From: Lithospermum erythrorhizon
Lineage: Eukaryota; Streptophyta; Magnoliopsida; Boraginales; Boraginaceae
Assembly (NCBI GenBank): GCA_019722365.1
Contig: JADFUC010002185.1
Location: forward strand, 33,495-97,494
Direction: 5' to 3'
DNA: 64,000 nucleotides
A model generated the notes under the pieces. The model worked only from the letters and a program-made list of their open reading frames with translations, searched no databases and was not told the origin of the DNA. The stretch's first letter is position 1. Each line of letters begins with the position of its first letter. Below are positions 48,606-61,250 of this stretch, piece after piece. The position numbers and the translations under genes are program-made.

Positions 48606-48850
48606 ATACTCCCTTCATCCCACAAAGATTGTCCACTTTTTTTTATAGTTATAACTTTTAAATTTTGATCTTAAATATATTAGTTTGTGTTGTATAATAT
48701 TTTATAAAAAAATATATCAATGAAAAGAGTTTAAAATACATTAAGTTTTAATAAGTATTATACAATAAAAATAAAAATATCTAGATCAAAATTTAGAGGT
48801 ATAACAAAAAGTCGAAAGTGAAATGCTTTGCTGAAATGGAAGTAATAATC
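48606..48850. mobile_element. Stowaway-like MITE, near complete
   Basis: The left end ACTCCCTTCATCCCACAAAG and right end GAAATGGAAGTAAT are inverted. The interior is also inverted: TATAACTTTTAAATTTTGATC on the left against GATCAAAATTTAGAGGTATA on the right. The ~245-bp fold-back length is typical of the class. Confidence 0.7.
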
Positions 48851-51800
48851 TAGTGGTTAAAAATAAGCAGGGTCAATTTCAAATATTTTGGGTTATAAAT
48901 AAATATTAGTTACGTGATTTGTTAATAATTCTTGGGATTTTATAAATAATGATAAAAATCAAACATATAAAAATAATTGTATCGTGATAAAAGATTTTAT
49001 TATTTATATTGCGCTCCAAATAATAAAATCTTTTTGGGGAAATCTTTCAAGGTACAAAGAGATTTATCAAAAGGTTGAGGTTGAATTTATCGATTACAGT
49101 TATCTCATATAGAACTTTGGGCGGCATGGCATGGACTCGACTGGCGGAGCTTGGTTCAGTTTGGATATGGTAATGCGTCTACAGAGTGCAGGGGGCCGAG
49201 GATTTGGTCTTTGACTTGAGATATGGTCCGAACAGGGTGCTTGAGCATCTCTTGATAAGTGATGTGAAATTGTATGAACGTCGTTGTGCTTTGGACTTGG
49301 ATCCTTGAGATATGGGTTGGATGGAGGGACTTCGACCTCTCTTGATTGGATAGGTAGGCTAGGCGGGGTAGGTTGGGCGCCCAGACCGACTTGAGATAGG
49401 CAGGCGGTGGATCTTAACTTCTTTCTTGGATATGCGGGGGGTGGTTTGGATATGACCACTTCTTGGATGTGGATTTGTTGGTGGGACACTTGATGACATT
49501 ATAGCTTTGAGGCTAAGGTTCTTGATACTTAGGACCTTGTGACTTCCTTGTATCTGATGTTGGATATAGAGTAGAGAACGTGAGGTTGATCGTACTTTCT
49601 TTGATTTGTTGGGGGGTCGATTAATTTGGAATCGAAACCCCAAAAGTCGAGGGCACATGGGATGGTGGCACTCTTACTCTAGTATTCAGAGACACTTTTG
49701 TTGATGTAGGAGGTAGCGGCTGACAACTTGATCTCTCTGAATTTGAGGTGGTGTAGGGGCAGTGGCGTATTTTACTACGTAGATTATTAGATTGATTTTG
49801 AGGTATCGTCTAGAAGCGTCGGATATTTTGCATGACTTATTCTCGAGAATATGGAGTAGGCGCCTATTATAGGGTTTTTTTAGGTCAAGGATGAATTTAT
49901 TTATTGACTCCGACATTCCACTTTTAGCAATTAATTATCCCGCGTCTTCGGAAACCCTAATGCAGGTTTAAAATTAGGTTTTTAATGTAAAACCCTAATT
50001 TACCCTAAAATTAATACTCCGGTCCCTTGAATCAGGGAACCACATTATTTTCTCGACTTGAATTTAATTCGGAGCTGGGTGAACCCTAATCGGCTCATAG
50101 CGTAACCGTGTGATCGGTTGAAAATTAATTTAGTTAATAAATCCATAAAAATGAATTTTATTAATTAACATTCCATTTATCTACAAATGCCCCCTCCCGG
50201 GCTTCGAGGCACATCACGTAGTAAGTAGCCGGTGTTGAATCCCACCAGGAGTTACTGCGTCGAGATGTAGTGTTAATCTGAGTTTAGGTTTCGGACCTTA
50301 TCAAACTTTCTACCCGGCCGGATCCTTGCATTCTCATAGATTTTTCTGCTCCGTTGTTGGGTATGTCATCGCACAATTTAATTCATAATTTAAGAAATTA
50401 ATCATCATCTTGGATACGTCCCGACATAAATTTAGTATAGTATCGAGGTCTTGATCTTCGGCTTTATCAATTTTGGATCCCTCGGGGATGTATAGAGAAT
50501 TAATTTCCATGAATATAATTTTATTATGAATTGTAATCATAATAAAATATATACCATTTTTAATTTTAGGCTAATATTGCAAAAATTAATCCATGGGTCT
50601 TCGATTTATCTCACGTGTCCAGACCTTTCAACATACCAGATAGATCGTGTACTTGCATTTGCTCTTCGGGTTGGACATGAGTTGGCCGAAAATTTGGCCT
50701 AATAGACCCCATGATTTTCGAAAATCATATGAGACAGGGTTCACTTGCTTTTGTCTTGTTGGACACTTCATGACATGAGCCTACTCTCTTTACTTAAACC
50801 CTTGTACATAAAGTTAGACTCATAAGTTGCAAGAAAAGAAAAGGTTTTCCTTCTTTCTCCATAGTGTTGGTCGAATTCATCATCACCATCCAAGGTGGAT
50901 TTTTTCTTCTCTTTTTTTGATGCTTGGATGTAGTGTAGAGGATATAGAATCGAGCTTGAATATTTCTCCCTCCCTTCCTCATGATTTTCAAACAAAACAT
51001 GGTTTAAAAACTTTTTTTTTTAATTTTCGAACCTAATATAGTTCAAAAACGATATTTTTTGATTCTTTTTCTTCCGGGTTGGTCTTTGATGATATCTGAT
51101 AACCGTTTTGTATTGCAGCCATCCCCTTAAGAGAGTTCCTGTTCCCTGTTGGACTTCTCAGTTTCTCAACTATTTTCGAGATTCTTGTTCTGGTAAAGAC
51201 TCCTCCTTTTTTCTTGAATCTTGCATAAATTTCAAACCGGATAGATGGTCTTGATGCTTTTTTATGCCATATAATATTTGAATTAGAGTTAGAACGGTAT
51301 AAAATTCGTAATTCGCATAGTATTTGCATGAAATTTGGTAGCAATCCCGTTTTTGTGTAGAGCTGAACTTTATTTATTTTATTTATGTTGATTGGGTGAC
51401 CGGAATGATTTGAAATTTGGTAGGAGTGCTTGTAGGGCTCATCGCTCTGATTGTTTCCTTAATTTTACGAATTTCTATGATGCCTGATTAGTACATTGTA
51501 TATAGTTGTTCTCTTTTTGTGCTGACTTGTGGTGCGAGATTTCATATCTTCACTTGTTCTTCATCGTCTTGTGAGAACCGCTATGGTCTCGAAGATGCTC
51601 AGTGAGACGGAGGCGTGGTGTTGGCCCGCAGAGTAGGTGGAGTGCGATCTTTTAGATATATGAATTAGAGGAAGTCCCTATGATTTTCGTATATATTTGG
51701 TCATATCTCCTTGCTCATTTGTCTGTTTTTGATGGTATATATATGAATGCCTAGGTATCTGAACCCTCTATCTTCTGTCTTTTGAACTTCTCTGCATTGA

Positions 51801-51959
51801 GTTCGTTTTCATGTCCAAATCTAACTTGGAATAGACTGTGTCCATATTTGTGCATATGCTTGCTTTTTCCTTGTTTTGTTCCTTTTTTTATGGAGTTGGG
51901 TAGTGGTGTCCTGTACCCTTTTGAGTGTATCCCTTCTCCCTGGGGTGGGGGTTGGTTTA
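48851..51959. other. Poorly recognisable sequence left of the Tat/Ogre fragment
   Basis: No confident domain was found on either strand. Minus-strand frames at 49100-49489 and 49359-49658 are Pro/Ser-rich and unassigned. The stretch could be untranslated or LTR sequence of the minus-strand Gypsy element to the right, but that is only inferred from position. Confidence 0.4.
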
Positions 51960-52790
51960 TTTGATGGATATGCAGGGCTTAAAACATCTTATCCGACTTG
52001 TTTTTGAATTGGGGTATCTTGGCTTAGTCTTCCTTACTTTTGGATGGTGGGATATCTTAGACTTACAGGTATCCCGTCGACTTTTTAGTTATGGGATATG
52101 TAAACCGCTTTCGGAGATACTTGTCTTATTAACTTGGAGGGTGGGATATGTTAGACTTACGAGTATCCCGTCCGACTTATTTTTTGGATTATGGGGTATA
52201 CTAACCCTTTTGAGCTGCCCAATGCCTTGCTGGATGGTGGGATATCTTTGGAGCTTATGCCGTCCCGACTTGTTTGGATTATGGGGTATCTTGTAACCGC
52301 TGGGAGGAATTTGTCCATGCTTGCTTGGATGGTGGGATATCTTTGAACTTAAGGCATCCCGACGACTTACATTTTGGATTACATGGGTAATATTTAACCA
52401 CTTCTGAAATTTTGCCTGTCTTGCTTTTGGATGGTGGGATATCTTGCAGAGTTACGGTTATCCCCATCCCAGCTTATTTTGGATTATGGGGTATGTTAAC
52501 CCTTTCGGGTGCTACCCCATCTTCTCCTTTTGGATGGTGGGATATACTAGACTTCATCCGTCGATTTATTTTTAGGTAATGGGGTATGCTGACCCTCTTG
52601 GGATGCCTATCTTGGTTTTTATTGGATGGTGGAATATGCTGAACTTACCGACTTGTTTTTGGATGTAGATGCAGTAGCTCTCACGGAGGCTGTCCCGTCT
52701 TCCTTTTGGATAGTGGGATATGCTTGACTTTTGAAACATCAATGCTTTGGATAGTCGGATATGCTAGTGCTTAGGCTGTCCTATCGACTT
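51960..52790. repeat. Minisatellite of 8-9 units, about 95 bp each
   Basis: Units start GGATGGTGGGATAT at 52042, 52136, 52232, 52327, 52429, 52532 and 52624, and in weaker form at 51964, 52709 and 52749. Spacing is 85-103 bp. Each unit contains a second related half beginning TTTGGATTATGGGGTAT, so the basic module is ~47 bp. Spacing is not a fixed multiple of three, so it is not a protein repeat. Confidence 0.85.
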
Positions 52791-52794
52791 CTTG

Positions 52795-53596
52795 TCATGA
52801 TTTTGAATGAGGTTGTATGCCTCTTTCTGTCTTTGTGGGGATATTGGGTTGCAGTCCTTGTACATTTGCTTGGATATGTATTTTCCTTTGAGTGCTTGTT
52901 TCTTTCTTCAATGCTTGGATTCTGAGGTATTCTTGATTAGCTACTCGGCTGCGTAGTAGTTGGCCGCCCTTGTGATCAAAGGCGTGTAATGGGCTTGAGG
53001 CTACCCGGTCATTGTTGAGCTTTTGATGGCGTATCGTTTGTGTTGTAGCATCCTCTGAGTCTCGTTCAATCCATGCACTTTGCCTTTTGTGACTTTTGGT
53101 GGTAACACTGCTGGCCACTTGACCACACATCGGCGTATCCTCCTTTGACTAAGAGGTCATAAGCCTAGGGTCCAGCGCTCAATGCTCTATCTTTGACCCT
53201 TGTACTGGTGTAACAAAGTCCTTGGCGGGTGTGAATCCTGACCTCCCTACGCTTGAGGTATTAACCGACCGCTTTAGGCCTTCGATGACTTCTTCATTTG
53301 CTTTGGGATGAGGGGTTGAGCTTCTCGGCTTCTCTTGCACTTCCTTAAATTTGAATTTGGCTTTTGTCTTCTTTCTTTTGTGGTACTTTGCGTCTGCGAA
53401 GTGTGACTCTGATGGTGAATGGATTCACCAATGGCGCGGTCATCCGTTACGAGCAAAATATGCGGTACTTCAAGCATTGATGTAGGGTAGAAGGTACTAC
53501 ATTGCTGCTATGGATCCAAGGTCTTCCCAACAACGTATTGTAGGTGGCTTTGGGCCGTCGGGTGGAACCCATTCTTTGAAATCGAGTATTGCGACA
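52795..53596 (-). pseudogene. Tat/Ogre-type Ty3/Gypsy pol fragment
   Basis: On -, [12 protein letters not shown] then [11 protein letters not shown] (53560-53460) is the signature after the aspartic protease in Tat/Ogre elements. ALDPRLMTS near 53180 matches the aLDPkAYdLLvKAGY motif, and AFDHKGGQLLRSRVANQEYL near 52970 the linker before RT. RT itself is absent: the tandem array begins instead. Element C interrupts the right side. Confidence 0.7.
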
Positions 53597-53598
53597 AT

Positions 53599-54490
53599 TG
53601 TTGTAACGGTTCATTTACTAGTTTTTAGTTAAATGAGATTACACAAACTAAGTGTTCAATAAATAGTAATTGTAAGAATTACTAAAATGAAACTCACGAT
53701 GTCTCCCGGGTTATGCCCGGTGCTAGATCCCATCGCCAATCGATAGAACTAATCATAATGGTCAATTATATTATTATACGGCTAATATACGAGCCTAGAA
53801 GGTCATGCCATCTATTAACGTTGAGTCGTATTCCATGTATGGAATTAAATCGTGAATGTCAAATTGGGAGTTGATTAAAATCGAGATACCCAATCGAGTT
53901 TTACATTGATAATGTAAAATACAAATTGAACAAAAGCGAATCAATTAACTAGCTAATTCGATTGGCGGTTTTGAGGAAACTCGTTAGTAACTTTTTAAGT
54001 TACTTACTCATTTAGTAATAAGTTAGTTCGGCTTAACGAGTTAGCTATTTATCAAACAAGTCAATCTATAAGGCCGAAACCAAACGGGACTATATAAGGG
54101 AACAACTGAAATGAAAACCTAAGCATTTTTCATTTCTCTCCTCCTCCCTCTCATTTCCGCCGCCCCTCCCCTCTCCCCTTTGGGTTTTTTCGAGTCACGT
54201 TTTGACTCAAATTCTTGTCCAAACACTCGTAAGATTCTAGCAAATCCAATCGCGAGATTCAACCGCTCTTGATGTGCACTAACTAGAGGCATTTCACTTG
54301 AGGTGCTGAGGGATTCTACGGAGGATTCGTTAGGAAGAAAGTTGCTAATATCCATTGCGTATTGTAAGTACTCTTGTATTCATACGTGTTTGATTTTATA
54401 TATGTATGTTTTGTAATTCGTAATTATACATTTATTCGATCTTGGTTGCATTTGTTCTTATTATGAATAAGTTGTGTAATTTTTCCAACA
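53599..54490 (+). repeat. Element C 5' LTR
   Basis: It starts TGTTGTAACGG and ends CCAACA, giving TGTTG/CAACA inverted ends and a length of 892 bp. TATATAAGG at 54091 is a probable TATA box. Similarity to the B LTR includes TTCATTTAC, AGTGTTCA and GGTCAATTAT. It has a hairpin TTTTACATT-GAT-AATGTAAAA at 53899-53919. Confidence 0.8.
54090..54099 (+). promoter_or_regulatory. Element C LTR TATA box
   Basis: CTATATAAGG lies in the last half of the LTR. A pyrimidine-rich stretch follows 30-70 bp downstream, as expected around an LTR transcription start. Confidence 0.5.
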
Positions 54491-54504
54491 GTGGCATCAT
54501 GAAC
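54491..54504 (+). other. Element C primer-binding site
   Basis: GTGGCATCATGAAC directly abuts the LTR end CCAACA. It resembles the TGGTATCAGAGC/TGGCATCATGAGC sites of plant Copia elements. Confidence 0.65.
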
Positions 54505-56134
54505 ATATTTAAGTTGTATAACTTTGATTACATTTTATATATAATTTTTTATATAAACACTTTTTATATTGATTTTCATATTATATATTCTTGACCATGA
54601 ATATATATTATGAAAATTGATCCATAAATAAATATGTATTTTATACATTATTCAAATTCATCATATTATTAATTTTGATGATTTGAATTTAGATTTGTGC
54701 TTCATGAATTGAGAGGGTTTTTAAAACATATTTTGTTTAAAATGTAAATGTTTTTATTGGATTTGAGGCGTTTAAAATATTCTAAAACTTCCACCAATTT
54801 TCGTCTGTATTCCAAAGGGGACGAGAACCATCTCTGAATTTTTTTTATAATTTTTTGGATAGCTTAAATGTCTCAAAACAATTTTTTGATTTCAAGAATA
54901 TTTATTGAATAATTAATTTTTGGTAAATTCTTTTTTACAAAATTTCAATTGGAAAAGTTCAATAAAATTGTGTGGAATGTATTGTAAAAAGTTTAGAATT
55001 TTTGGATGTGTTTAAGGCCTTCAAATCGGTTTTTTCCAAACATTTGAATTGAATCGAAAAACTGGAATTTTTGTGAAATGGAGGCGCGACCTTGCGGAGG
55101 CCCTCCAGGGCGCGTCCGGTGGCCAAACGGGACGTTCTGGCCACCGTTGGACGCATCTCTGGACGGACCATCCGGCGGTCCGGCTCGTGTCGACCGGAGA
55201 CCGGCGGAGGCCGGTCATCCGTCGCGTTCTTCCTCGGGTTTGGTTGTTACAAAACCCTAATCCGTTTTAAAATTATTAATTTCGGTTTTTTGTATATTAT
55301 TATCATTTTATTATTATGGTAATTGTAATTATCAATTTTAATGATGATAAATTTAATTCAATAATCTCTTTTATTATTTATCCTTTTATAAATGTATATA
55401 TTTGAGGATATAATTATGGTAACAATATCTAGTTAAACTATAAATGTGTAGATAAAAACTTGCTAGTTTTATCTTATTATATTTATATGAAATAATTATT
55501 GTTAGAATGATTATTTATTGTATATATGAAATAGTTATTACTAATAACTATTAAACATAAATATATATATTTATTAATGTATTTTAATAATATATATTTT
55601 ATGGAATTAATTATGAGATTCAAATTTGTATTAATTTCCTATCACATTTAAATTGTATATTTATGTGATTGATTTGATTTGTATAATCAATAATGGAAAG
55701 TATCTATATGATTGTCAATCATGTATTTGAAGTTTGAATTGTTTGAGAGTAATTATCTGTGCGCCATGAGTGGTATTTGTGCGTTTATTATATAATGGTT
55801 CGTTCGAGTAAGTTGGTTTAATTGGTCGGCAACGGTAATTTCCACTAACGTTGTGGAACAAATAATACACACATTAGGTAGCATCCTGGCCAGGTATCTT
55901 TAGTAACACAAGAGTTATGTGGTGTTCCACATGGTGGTTAGTTAACCTCTTTGGTATGTTGAATTTTCAAAATGTGTTGCGGTGTTGTCGTTTGAAATTG
56001 ATATAGTAGGTCTTGGATACTAATACATTTTGTGAGATTTTGAGTATTGGTATTAGTTTACAATTTGTTTTTAAGTATTTGACATGATAGATTGCTAAGC
56101 ATTTGTCATTTACATACTTATTCTTATAATTGAA
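54505..56134 (+). other. Element C leader with GC-rich island
   Basis: The untranslated leader is AT-rich except for about 55078-55260, which is strongly GC-rich and resembles the B island: GGAGGCCCTCCAGGGCGCGT against ACGGCCTCCCGGGCGCCGTC. Reading frames there are a consequence of base composition. Confidence 0.6.
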
Positions 56135-56432
56135 ATGGCCCTTTTAACCACGCCTAGAGCTTCGACAGATGCACTTGAGAAGTGCAGAATTCAACAACTC
56201 GAACTTTGATGGCCCAGTGCAAGAAAGCGAGGATTTTTTACCAGCCGGAAAGGCAGACTATGTATTGAACATAGGGTCCATCTAGACCAAATAGCTGGCA
56301 CCCTTAATAGGGGAAAAGGAAACTTCTGAGAAGCAATCGTCTTGTAAATGTCAATGTCTTGCTTGCTTGATATGGAACTTGTGTTCAGGCTTCGGTATGA
56401 AGGTGAAAGCATATGATGCCAATAACCCGTTA
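56135..56432 (+). pseudogene. Element C gag, N-terminal part
   Basis: It starts ATGGCCCTTTTAACCACG. LEKCRIQQLEL, KADYVLNIGSI and AYDANNPLE are readable in neighbouring frames and fit Copia gag. It is cut at the A run at 56434. Confidence 0.65.
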
Positions 56433-59000
56433 GAAAAAAAAAAAAAAAATTAATTTTTAAATTTTTTTCGGTCGGCGGTGGGACCGAGAATAGTATAATT
56501 TTTTTTTAGATGATGATATTATTTCGTAAAATTTTTTGAGCAATTTCATTTATAATTTAGTAGTGTTTGCCATGGAAGAATTTTATCTTTGAAATCGGGT
56601 TGCATTGGAGATTTAAGAATACACGATAAGCGGAGAATTAACGGAAACGAGCAGGACTTCGATTTTTTACTCTAAATATCTTTTTTGTTTTATCCTCATG
56701 TCATCAAACACTTCACCATCTTCGTCTTGTTCCTATTTGAATGAAATACTTCCTCTTCCCCCGGCCAGACATTTTTTTCCATTTCTCTTGATTGTAAAAC
56801 CGAACTCAAAACCGTTTGTAGAATATTGTTCTCTTCATCATTCTCTTCGAGTTAAGGTAAGAAATTTCAAGTCTTTCGAGATATTTCTTGGGTTTTGAGA
56901 TAGTTGACTTTTAGTTGACTTTTACATAATTGAATTTTATGATAAATCTTAGTTGGTTATGGGTTCTGTGACGTATTTGAGTATTGAATTCGTGATTTAG
57001 AGATCGTTTGAGGGGCGATTATGAGTGGGGAGTTGACTTTTGGGGTTTAAGTTGACTTTTTTATGTGGATATTTTTATAAAACTTTAAATGTGTAGGAGG
57101 TTACGTGCAGGACCTTATTATAGTTGTTATGATGTTAAATTAGCGATTTAATTTATTAAAAGGGTGTTATGTTGAAAAAGTGAAATTTCCAAGTTGAGTT
57201 ATAATTGATATTCGGAGCATAGATTGTTAATTATGAACGATGATTAATTAGAATAGCTTATAAGTTATTGATTTTTATTGAGAAAGTGATAAGATGGAAT
57301 TTAAGCGGGGATCGATTGGGTTGTGTCCGATGTTTCGATAGTTTATCCGTCAAGTTAGACCATTTAGAAATAGTTCCCATAAGAATTGGTTATGTATCCT
57401 CTAGAACGCCGGTATAGTAATAGGTTTTGATCATACTTTATGGGTGTTTTGTTAGGCGTTGATCGTGGGAAGGGCCAGTTACCGTGATTGTCTTTCGCGA
57501 AGGTTTGTTAGCTAGCGAGGAGGTGAGTACTTATCTGGTGTTACTTTCACGACTTACCTTGATTTGTGATATACATGTTATTATGATATGATTATGTGAG
57601 AATGGTGGCATGTCGTTTGTGTTATGATTATGAGAATGATACATGTAATTGTGTTATGTGATTGTGTTGCATGGTAGAGATTCTTTGGAGGTAAGTAGGC
57701 TTGAACTCCAACTTATGATTTACGTGGCCTTGTAAAGCCTTTTATGATTTATGTGCTTGTTGGCGATTGTGTTTGACTTCACTGATTGTGAGATGTTTTA
57801 GGCGTATTGGATATTGTTTGGGAGTAGAGTAGGTTGGTTATTGAGAGGTGATGGTTAGAGTTATCTATGACTTGAGGTGACTTGAGTATCGAGGGGTGAC
57901 CATAGTTGGGATTAGTAGGGATTAGGTGACTACTCCTTCCTTACTTGAGGATATGTCTTGGCCTTATTATTTTATACTACGGTATAAGCGTGCGGTTGGC
58001 ACTTATGCCGGTATAAGAGCGGTATGACTCTCTTTTGATCGCTTTCTTTGTGTGCGTGTCGGTGTGGCCATACTACGGTATAGCGTGCGGTTTGGCCTTA
58101 TGCCCGATTTATAAGGAAGCGGTATGAGTCTTTTGATCCCTTTCTTTGTGTGCATTGTCGATGTGGCCACATACTACGGTATAGGCGTGCGGTTGGCCTA
58201 TGCGCCGGTATAAGAGCGGTGTTTATTAGCGGTTGATCCATTCCTGGGTGATTTGGTATATCTTGCGTTAGAGGTTAGTATACTTATTGGAGATATGAGA
58301 GATAGAAGGGATGACTAGATTTATAAGTCGATGTTGAGTCTGTGATTTCATTGGTGATTGTGTGCTTTATTGAGACCTTCTATTATATTTTAACATGTTA
58401 TGCCTAAGACCTTCTTGAAACCTTATTGTATGACTGATTAGATAGTCACGGATATATGTATATTATTCATAGTTGATTATTAAATTTATTTATCTCGTTC
58501 CGTATGGCAGGATTCGCCTAGCGTTAAGTTTCACTGAGCTTGAAAACCTTACACCCGCACCGACTTTGGGCGGCATTCGGTTGAGCCAAGAGGGCACATT
58601 GGAGAGTTTGTTCAGTGGCTAGGTGGCGTCGAATTTGGCTGAGGATCTCGCTGATCTCATTTTGATGTGTTGTCAACCAGTTTTCATTGTTGTATTTCCT
58701 TTCGAAACTTTAGCCTTGTCGGCAGTCATTTTTGTATTTAGGATCTGATGCATTATCATCTGTTGTAACCTGCGGCATTACTTTATTTTGAGATATGTTG
58801 TGTATATATATATGGGTTAATTAGTTTCGATATCGGTGATGGATTATAAATTTTTAAAAGCATTTTGATTTGGGAAACTTAATTGTGATCACATTTTTTG
58901 GATGAAAGCGAATTGTATTTTAAAAGCGAGTCGTCCGTCGGTTTGGTGACTCACGGTGTTCAGTTTTAATGGCTACCAGCAGGCGCCGACTGGGGCGGAG
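56433..59000. mobile_element. ~2.5-kb non-coding insertion in element C gag
   Basis: The left edge is an A15-16 run. The right edge is approximate and is placed where gag-like sequence resumes. No protein domain was seen. A pyrimidine-rich stretch around 56700-56860 ending AAG|GTAAGAAA looks like a 5' UTR and intron donor. Length and composition suit a solo LTR of a chromovirus-type Gypsy element, but TG/CA ends and a target duplication were not found. Confidence 0.4.
57975..58217 (+). repeat. ~97-bp tandem repeat, 2.5 copies
   Basis: Copies start TACTACGGTATA at 57975, 58071 and 58172, the last partial. Each holds GGTATAAG, GCGTGCGGTTGGC, GAGCGGTATGA and TTTCTTTGTGTGC. It lies inside the insertion in element C. 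Confidence 0.9.
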
Positions 59001-59700
59001 TCAGATTCATGTAACATGTACTACTTGACTTCGATAAGATATTCAAAAGGCTACAAATGAGAGATATGACATTGTCTGTACTCTTATTGGTGGTAGGGAA
59101 ATGGGCAGTGCGAGCCAGCGTGTCATTACAATGATAGGCTTGGTCGAACGACTTAGTGTCTTGGGCTCCGATGTTTCGAGAAAGAGCGGCTATAGACTTG
59201 TCACGAAATCTCTTCCAAAAAGTTCTCGATTTGTCATGAACTTCAATATGCGTAGTTTGAGCTATCTACAAGCGGCGTAGCATAAGATGATCACTAATGT
59301 TGAGGCGAATGGAAGGTTAAAAATCCTACTCCTTATTTTGGTGGTCCAAAAGCGAAGAAGTTGATAGTAAGGTTAAGGGTTCGAAGCTAAAGGTTACCAA
59401 GGCATTTAGGCGGGGAATCAACGAAGGATGGCAAGTGGCATTCTATTGGGATCTGGGTCACTAAATCGACACAGCCAGAAGTTCTTGGAAGATAGGAAGA
59501 ATGGTGCGACAGCTCCTTTATAGGTATATATAGATATACGGGCAAAGTAGAAATGAGCTTGAGAATGGATCGGCGTAAAGGGCAGTCGAGGTTCTTGACC
59601 ACAGGAGTGGGATCCGTCGGTTGAATTTTTGCCTCCGGGTGTTTCTAAATTTAAACAATATTTCACTAACAGCGTCTAAGCTTATAAGCAGATATTACTA
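59001..59700 (+). pseudogene. Element C gag C-terminus and protease remnant
   Basis: MIGLVERLSVLGSDVS (59133) matches the gag motif seen in B (MIGSLIDHLTLGQL). A Lys-rich stretch near 59360 and a decayed protease region follow. The DTG motif is not readable. Confidence 0.55.
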
Positions 59701-60390
59701 CATTTTGGTATTTTTGAATAATGAAGGGTTTTTCCTTCCATTTCAAAAGTGATTGCAATGCATTTAGGATCTCTATCTTAAAGGTATAGTATAAAGTAAT
59801 ACATTTATCGAAGGTGTGTGCAGGCTACTACAGGTGTCCGAGAACATAACATTGATATAGCCTGAGCAACGGCTTAAAGCCCATATACCTATGGCATTGC
59901 GAATAGGTCATTTAAATGAAGTATCGTATCCAAAGACATAAAATTGCTCAACATGGTTCGATATATGATGAGGCTATCCCTTGACCCGGTTAATTTGTAG
60001 AAATATACTGCTATAGCCTTGTCGCTCCTTAATAAAATGTCTAACAATATCAGTAGAGAAAACTCCTCATGCATTGTGTTTTGGAAAGTTTCCCAAATTA
60101 GATTTTCTTAGGATTTGGGGCTATGAAGCTTATGTTCAAGAAATTGACAAAAGATAGACTAGTACCTTAATCGTCATATTTACTTTTGTGGTTATCCTAA
60201 AAAAGGAAGCTATTGAAGTTTACTACTTACACGTGCATGAGAATAAAATATTTGCTAGATCGGGGTATTTCTTGAAAAGGAATATACATTCGAGAAAGGG
60301 CTAGGAGTGATGGTGTTCACGCGAGAAATCTGAAGATGATGAAGGGGCGTGTCTGACCGGTGTAGAGGCGATTGGCCCACGCCCGCAATT
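59701..60390 (+). pseudogene. Element C integrase remnant
   Basis: The core is unrecognisable until CFGKFPKLDFLRIWGYEAYV (60076 on), with HENKIFARSGYFLKRN further on. This is the same C-terminal segment as 13511 in A and 24922 in B, with frameshifts. Confidence 0.6.
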
Positions 60391-61250
60391 AGTGCCTTCT
60401 TACATAGAAGAACCAATTCTTGATCCACAGGAAGTTGTGGAAGAACCGACCCTAAGGAGATCCACTAGAGATCGTCAAGAACCAGACCGATGGTATGGTG
60501 AATCTTTTTTAATTGAAGATGACGAGCCTACCTCTTACGAGGCTGAGTAACTAAAATCTTTGATAAATGGTGATAGCCATGAAGTCGAGATAAGATTCGA
60601 TGTACGAAGCAAGGATTGGTCCTTGTTAGATTTACCCAATGAGGATTTTATTGTGTGTAAATGGGTATTTAGAATAAACATGACAAAGACGGGAACGTCC
60701 GTGTTTTCAAAGCGAGGCTCGTGGATAAAGGTTTCAAGCAAATTCATGACATTGACTATGATGAAACCTCTTCGCGATCAGGCATGCTTAATTGCATTCG
60801 GATAATCTTAGCCATTACTTTGACATTCCATGACTAATGAAACGCGACAAATGGATGTAAGGCCGTTTTTCTGAGCGGATATCATGAGAGAAAGCGTCAC
60901 GAGGTACAATTTCCGAGGCTTTACGTGTCGAGGACCTAAAGGTTTGCGAGCCTCACAGAGGTCCATTCATAGTGCTTAAGCAAGCAACCTCGAGTTGAAC
61001 ACTTCATTTTGGTAAAGTAATCTAAGATTTTGATTCATTGAAGATGAAGAAAAGAATGTTGTATATACAAAAGAAGGTGAGTGGGAGTTACATAACATTC
61101 GTAGTCCTGTATGTCGATAACATACTAATCATTTGAAGCTTAGTCTTGAAATTTGCTTAACTCGAGTCAAGGTTTATTTGTGTAAATGGTTCTCAATAAA
61201 GGGCTTGAGTGAAGCGAAATACTTTCTCGGAATCTGAATTGAGCCAACCG
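60391..61250 (+). pseudogene. Element C reverse transcriptase remnant
   Basis: RWYGESFLIEDDEPTSYE (60490), KDWSLLDLPNEDFIVCKWVF (60608) and the DILR-equivalent VVLYVDNILI near 61100 give the Copia RT order. The catalytic YVDD reads YVDN. Frameshifts are frequent. Confidence 0.7.

Noticed and set aside
50190..50330. tRNA-like GTTGAATCCCACC stretch
   Set aside because: It does not match a B box on either strand and no paired arms were found.
55049..55322. Overlapping 60-76 codon Arg/Pro-rich frames
   Set aside because: Three overlapping frames are open because the Copia leader island is GC-rich; no frame is favoured.
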